Source: Brachybacterium nesterenkovii (lineage in GTDB: Bacteria > Actinomycetota > Actinomycetes > Actinomycetales > Dermabacteraceae). From it: a stretch of 64,000 nucleotides of DNA. The stretch is from positions 1 to 64,000 of the forward strand of contig NZ_FWFG01000099.1 of the NCBI RefSeq assembly GCF_900163655.1, read 5' to 3'. Below, in pieces: positions 61,270 to 64,000 of the stretch. The position numbers and the translations under genes were made by a program. The notes under the pieces are model-generated. The model was not told the DNA's origin. It saw only the letters and a list, made by a program, of their open reading frames with translations, and did not search any database. The stretch's first letter is position 1, and the number at the start of each line of letters is the position of its first letter.

Positions 61270-63426
61270 ATGCATCCGTCGCACCCCGTGACCATCGCCA
61301 TCGACGGCCCCGCCGGCTCCGGCAAGTCCACCGTCTCCCGCCTCGTGGCCCAGCGCCTCGACGGCGGATTCCTCGACACCGGCGCGATGTACCGCGCCGT
61401 CGCCTGGGCGTGCCTGGCCGACGGCGTCGACCTCGAGGACCGCGAGGCGGTCGCCGCTGTCGCGCGCGACCTGGATCTCGATCTGGGCACCGAACCTGCC
61501 GGCGCGGTCGTCGTCGTCCGCGGCCAGGACATCACGGCAGCGATCCGCACCCAGGAGATCAGCGCCCTCGTGAGCGCCGTCGCGACCAACACGCTCGTCC
61601 GCGCGATCCTCCAGGAGCGCCAGCGCGCGATCATGCTGGAGGCCGCCGCGGAGCGGGGCTCGTGCGTGGCCGAGGGCCGCGACATCACGACGGTCGTCGC
61701 GCCCGACGCGGATGTGCGCGTGCTGCTGTCCGCGAGCGAGGAGGCCAGGATGCGGCGGCGCGCCGCCGAGCTGGAGCTCGACGACTCCGAGGAGGCGCGC
61801 GAGCGCATGCGCGACCAGGTGCTGCGGCGCGACCGCGACGACTCGACCGTCTCGGAGTTCCTGCGTCCCGCCGAGGGCGTGCACCCGCTCGACACGACGG
61901 ACGTGTCCATCGACGAGGTCGTCGAGGCGGTGCTCGCGCTCGTCGCACAGGCGCGCGGCGGCGACAGCGCCGGAGGCAGCGACGACGACGGCGTGGACGA
62001 CGAGGTCGTCTCCGCCGCCTGGCGCGCCGGGCTGGACGACTACGCCCTCGACGATGAGGACCTCGCGATCCTCGCGGGCGGCGACGAGGACGCCCTCGCG
62101 CCCGCCGAGGCCCGGATGCTCCCGGTGCTCGCGGTGGTCGGCCGGCCCAACGTCGGCAAGTCCACCCTGGTCAACCGCATCCTGGGCCGCCGCGAGGCCG
62201 TCGTCGAGGACACGCCGGGCGTGACCCGCGACCGCGTGTTCTACGAGGCCGAGTGGGCCGGGCGCGACTTCCTGCTCGTGGACACCGGCGGCTGGGAGGA
62301 CCGCGTCCAGGGCATCGCCTACCGCGTGGCGGAGCAGGCGGAGATCGCGGTCGAGCTGGCCGACGCCGTCATGTTCGTCGTCGATGCGACCGTCGGCGTC
62401 ACCGCGACCGACGAGCAGCTGCTGAAGGTCCTGCGGCGCTCGAAGCGCCCGATCGTGCTGGTGGCCAACAAGGTCGATGACGCCCGCGCCGAGCTCGAGG
62501 CCGCCGCCCTGTGGAACCTGGGCCTCGGCGAGCCCCATGTCGTCTCCGCGCTCCACGGCCGCGGCTCGGGCGATCTGCTCGACGCCGTCATGGAGGTGCT
62601 GCCGGAGGAGGGGCGCGGCATGGCCCCCGACGCAGGGCCGCGCCGCGTCGCGCTCGTCGGTCGTCCCAACGTGGGCAAGTCCTCCCTGCTGAACAAGCTC
62701 GCGGGGGAGAACCGCGTGGTGGTCGACGACACCGCCGGCACCACGCGCGACCCGGTGGACGAGCGCATCGACCTGGGCGGTCGGGAGTGGACGTTCGTGG
62801 ACACCGCGGGCATCCGTCGCCGCATCCTGCAGACCCAGGGGGCGGACTTCTACGCCTCGCTGCGCACGCGCTCCGCTCTCGAGCGCGCCGAGGTCGCGGT
62901 GGTCCTGCTCGAGGCCTCCGAGACCATCTCGACCCAGGACCTGAAGATCATCGACATGGTCCTGGAGTCCGGGCGGGCGCTCGTGCTGGCCTTCAACAAG
63001 TGGGATCTGATCGACGAGGAGCGCCGCCGCCAGCTCGAGTGGGAGATCGAGAAGGATCTCGCGCACGTCGCGTGGGCGCCCCGCGTGAACCTCTCGGCCA
63101 AGACCGGGCGGCACACCGACAAGCTGGTGCCGGCGCTCGAGACCGCCCTGGAGTCCTGGGACGCGCGCATCCCGACCGCCCGCCTGAACGCGTTCCTGGG
63201 CACGCTCGTGGCCGCGCATCCGCATCCCCTGCGGGGCGGCAAGCAGCCGCGCATCCTCTTCGCGACCCAGGCCCGTACGCGCCCGCCGCGGTTCGTGGTC
63301 TTCGCCACCGGCTTCCTCGAGCACGGCTACCGGCGCTTCATCGAGCGCCGCCTGCGGGAGGACTTCGCCTTCACCGGCTCCCCGATCGAGATCGGCGTCC
63401 GCATCCGGGAGAAGCGCAAGCGCTGA
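61270..63426 (+). CDS. cmk-der: Cytidylate kinase/GTPase Der fusion
   Basis: A 718-residue fusion. Residues 1-228 are cytidylate kinase ([34 protein letters not shown]). An acidic linker spans about 229-283. Residues 284-718 are Der/EngA, a 50S assembly GTPase with two G domains ([12 protein letters not shown] and [21 protein letters not shown] and [13 protein letters not shown] and NKWD) and a KH-like C-terminus. Fusions of this kind are annotated in other Actinobacteria; mycobacteria keep the two genes adjacent but separate. Start ATG 61270, with no homology upstream. Confidence 0.95.
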   Translation: MHPSHPVTIAIDGPAGSGKSTVSRLVAQRLDGGFLDTGAMYRAVAWACLADGVDLEDREAVAAVARDLDLDLGTEPAGAVVVVRGQDITAAIRTQEISALVSAVATNTLVRAILQERQRAIMLEAAAERGSCVAEGRDITTVVAPDADVRVLLSASEEARMRRRAAELELDDSEEARERMRDQVLRRDRDDSTVSEFLRPAEGVHPLDTTDVSIDEVVEAVLALVAQARGGDSAGGSDDDGVDDEVVSAAWRAGLDDYALDDEDLAILAGGDEDALAPAEARMLPVLAVVGRPNVGKSTLVNRILGRREAVVEDTPGVTRDRVFYEAEWAGRDFLLVDTGGWEDRVQGIAYRVAEQAEIAVELADAVMFVVDATVGVTATDEQLLKVLRRSKRPIVLVANKVDDARAELEAAALWNLGLGEPHVVSALHGRGSGDLLDAVMEVLPEEGRGMAPDAGPRRVALVGRPNVGKSSLLNKLAGENRVVVDDTAGTTRDPVDERIDLGGREWTFVDTAGIRRRILQTQGADFYASLRTRSALERAEVAVVLLEASETISTQDLKIIDMVLESGRALVLAFNKWDLIDEERRRQLEWEIEKDLAHVAWAPRVNLSAKTGRHTDKLVPALETALESWDARIPTARLNAFLGTLVAAHPHPLRGGKQPRILFATQARTRPPRFVVFATGFLEHGYRRFIERRLREDFAFTGSPIEIGVRIREKRKR

Positions 63427-63530
63427 CCGCGGCAGCCGCGTCCTGCGGCGGTTCCGGGTCCTGCGGGGGTGGCCGGTCCCTCCGCGGCCCCGCGCGTCCT
63501 GCAGGGGATGCCTCGCGATGCTCCCGCCCG

Positions 63531-63536
63531 TAGAGT
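63531..63536 (+). promoter_or_regulatory. -10 element of the last gene (probably leaderless)
   Basis: TAGAGT with six bases to the ATG at 63543. Confidence 0.5.
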
Positions 63537-63542
63537 GGGGCC

Positions 63543-64000
63543 ATGAGCGACCCCTACGCGCCGCACCAGCCTCCCCCGTACGGACAGCCGCCCAGCGACG
63601 GGACGGCTGCGGGGGCCGACCCGCACAGCACCGCCTACAGCAGCCCAGACCCGAGCAGCATGGGCCAGGGCGGCGCCGACCCCTACGCCCCGGCGCCGTA
63701 CGCATCGGATGACGCGTACGCCCAGCACCCGTCGGCCGCGCCGCAGCAGGTGCCCGGCGGATACGGGGCAGGTCCGCAGGCAGGCTACGGCCCGGGCGGA
63801 TATGCGCAGGCCACGTACCAGGGGGTCCCGGCGGCACCTCCCCGCACGCCCGAGCCGTTGCGCTCGCAGATCACCAACAGCGCCATCGGCGTCCTGGTCG
63901 TCGGGTTCCTGTGCGGCGGGACGATCCCGGCGATCCTGGGGATCATCGCCCTGACGCAGGTGGACTCGAACCCGCAGTCCGCCCAGACGCTCAACAAGGT
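63543..64000 (+). CDS. Pro/Tyr-rich membrane protein, partial (CD225/dispanin-like)
   Basis: The frame is open from ATG 63543 to the window edge (152 complete codons), so the C-terminus is missing. The first 105 residues are low-complexity, rich in Pro, Tyr, Gly, Ala and Gln. A hydrophobic segment follows (SAIGVLVVGFLCGGTIPAIL), then IIALTQVDSNPQSAQ. This resembles the first half of CD225/dispanin-type proteins of Actinobacteria (N-terminal disordered tail, two membrane segments), but DUF4190 and similar families remain possible. Function unknown. Confidence 0.7.
   Translation, partial: MSDPYAPHQPPPYGQPPSDGTAAGADPHSTAYSSPDPSSMGQGGADPYAPAPYASDDAYAQHPSAAPQQVPGGYGAGPQAGYGPGGYAQATYQGVPAAPPRTPEPLRSQITNSAIGVLVVGFLCGGTIPAILGIIALTQVDSNPQSAQTLNK

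Noticed and set aside
63430-63520. Imperfect repeats of TCCTGCRGGGG after cmk-der
   Set aside because: Copies diverge and spacing is irregular; probably GC-rich low complexity.

Overview
This 64 kb window is a chromosomal segment of a very GC-rich actinobacterium. Codon third positions are almost always G or C, GTG starts are common, and neighbouring genes often overlap by ATGA or GTGA. The gene order follows the actinobacterial backbone, with blocks such as pyk, pdtaR, polA, rpsA, coaE, uvrB, uvrA; uvrC, rapZ, yvcK, whiA, gap, pgk, tpiA, secG; tkt, tal, zwf, opcA; and xerD, parA, rluB, cmk, der. The fused cmk-der gene and the general content fit Micrococcales, possibly a Brachybacterium/Dermabacteraceae-like organism. 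That placement is inference only. I see no prophage, insertion sequence, CRISPR array or rRNA. The only accessory-looking item is an AbiE-type toxin/antitoxin pair at 35.1-36.5 kb.

Layout. 0.1-3.0 kb: rpoZ, coaBC, metK. 3.0-8.9 kb: hisI, three small membrane proteins, trpC-trpB-trpA and lgt, nearly all overlapping; trpE is not in the cluster. 9.0-15.1 kb: gltB-gltD (glutamate synthase). 15.2-19.5 kb: pyk, tRNA-Leu(CAA) on the minus strand, an ANTAR response regulator, an orphan substrate-binding lipoprotein and a hotdog thioesterase. 19.6-24.0 kb: polA and rpsA. 24.1-28.7 kb: a HAD phosphatase and the shikimate operon aroC-aroK-aroB-aroD (type I dehydroquinase). 28.8-30.2 kb, minus: a TRIC-family channel and a secreted NlpC/P60 peptidase. 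30.5-42.3 kb: coaE, uvrB, a second family-A polymerase, abiEii/abiEi, an MBL-fold hydrolase, uvrA and uvrC. 42.3-49.1 kb: rapZ-yvcK-whiA, then gap, pgk-tpiA, secG. 49.2-56.0 kb, minus: tkt, tal, zwf and one gene encoding OpcA fused to 6-phosphogluconolactonase. 56.3-58.2 kb: ctaB and xerD. 58.2-63.4 kb: parA, rluB, tyrA and cmk-der; scpA and scpB, usually found between parA and rluB, are absent. 63.5 kb to the end: the start of a proline/tyrosine-rich membrane protein.

How the genes work together. The window holds most of central carbon metabolism (lower glycolysis on plus, pentose phosphate on minus, convergent at 49.1 kb), aromatic amino acid synthesis (aroCKBD, trpCBA, tyrA), nitrogen assimilation (gltBD), and nucleotide excision repair (uvrA/B/C) with two family-A polymerases. 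The most notable observations are the OpcA-Pgl fusion; a recurring start architecture in which a -10-like element lies 6-7 bases from the start codon (probable leaderless mRNAs); the AbiE pair closely linked to a repair-type polymerase, with an altered nucleotidyltransferase motif; the pairing of an ANTAR regulator with a LivJ/AmiC-like binding protein; the missing scpAB; and a perfect 24-base inverted repeat at the left edge, in front of rpoZ.
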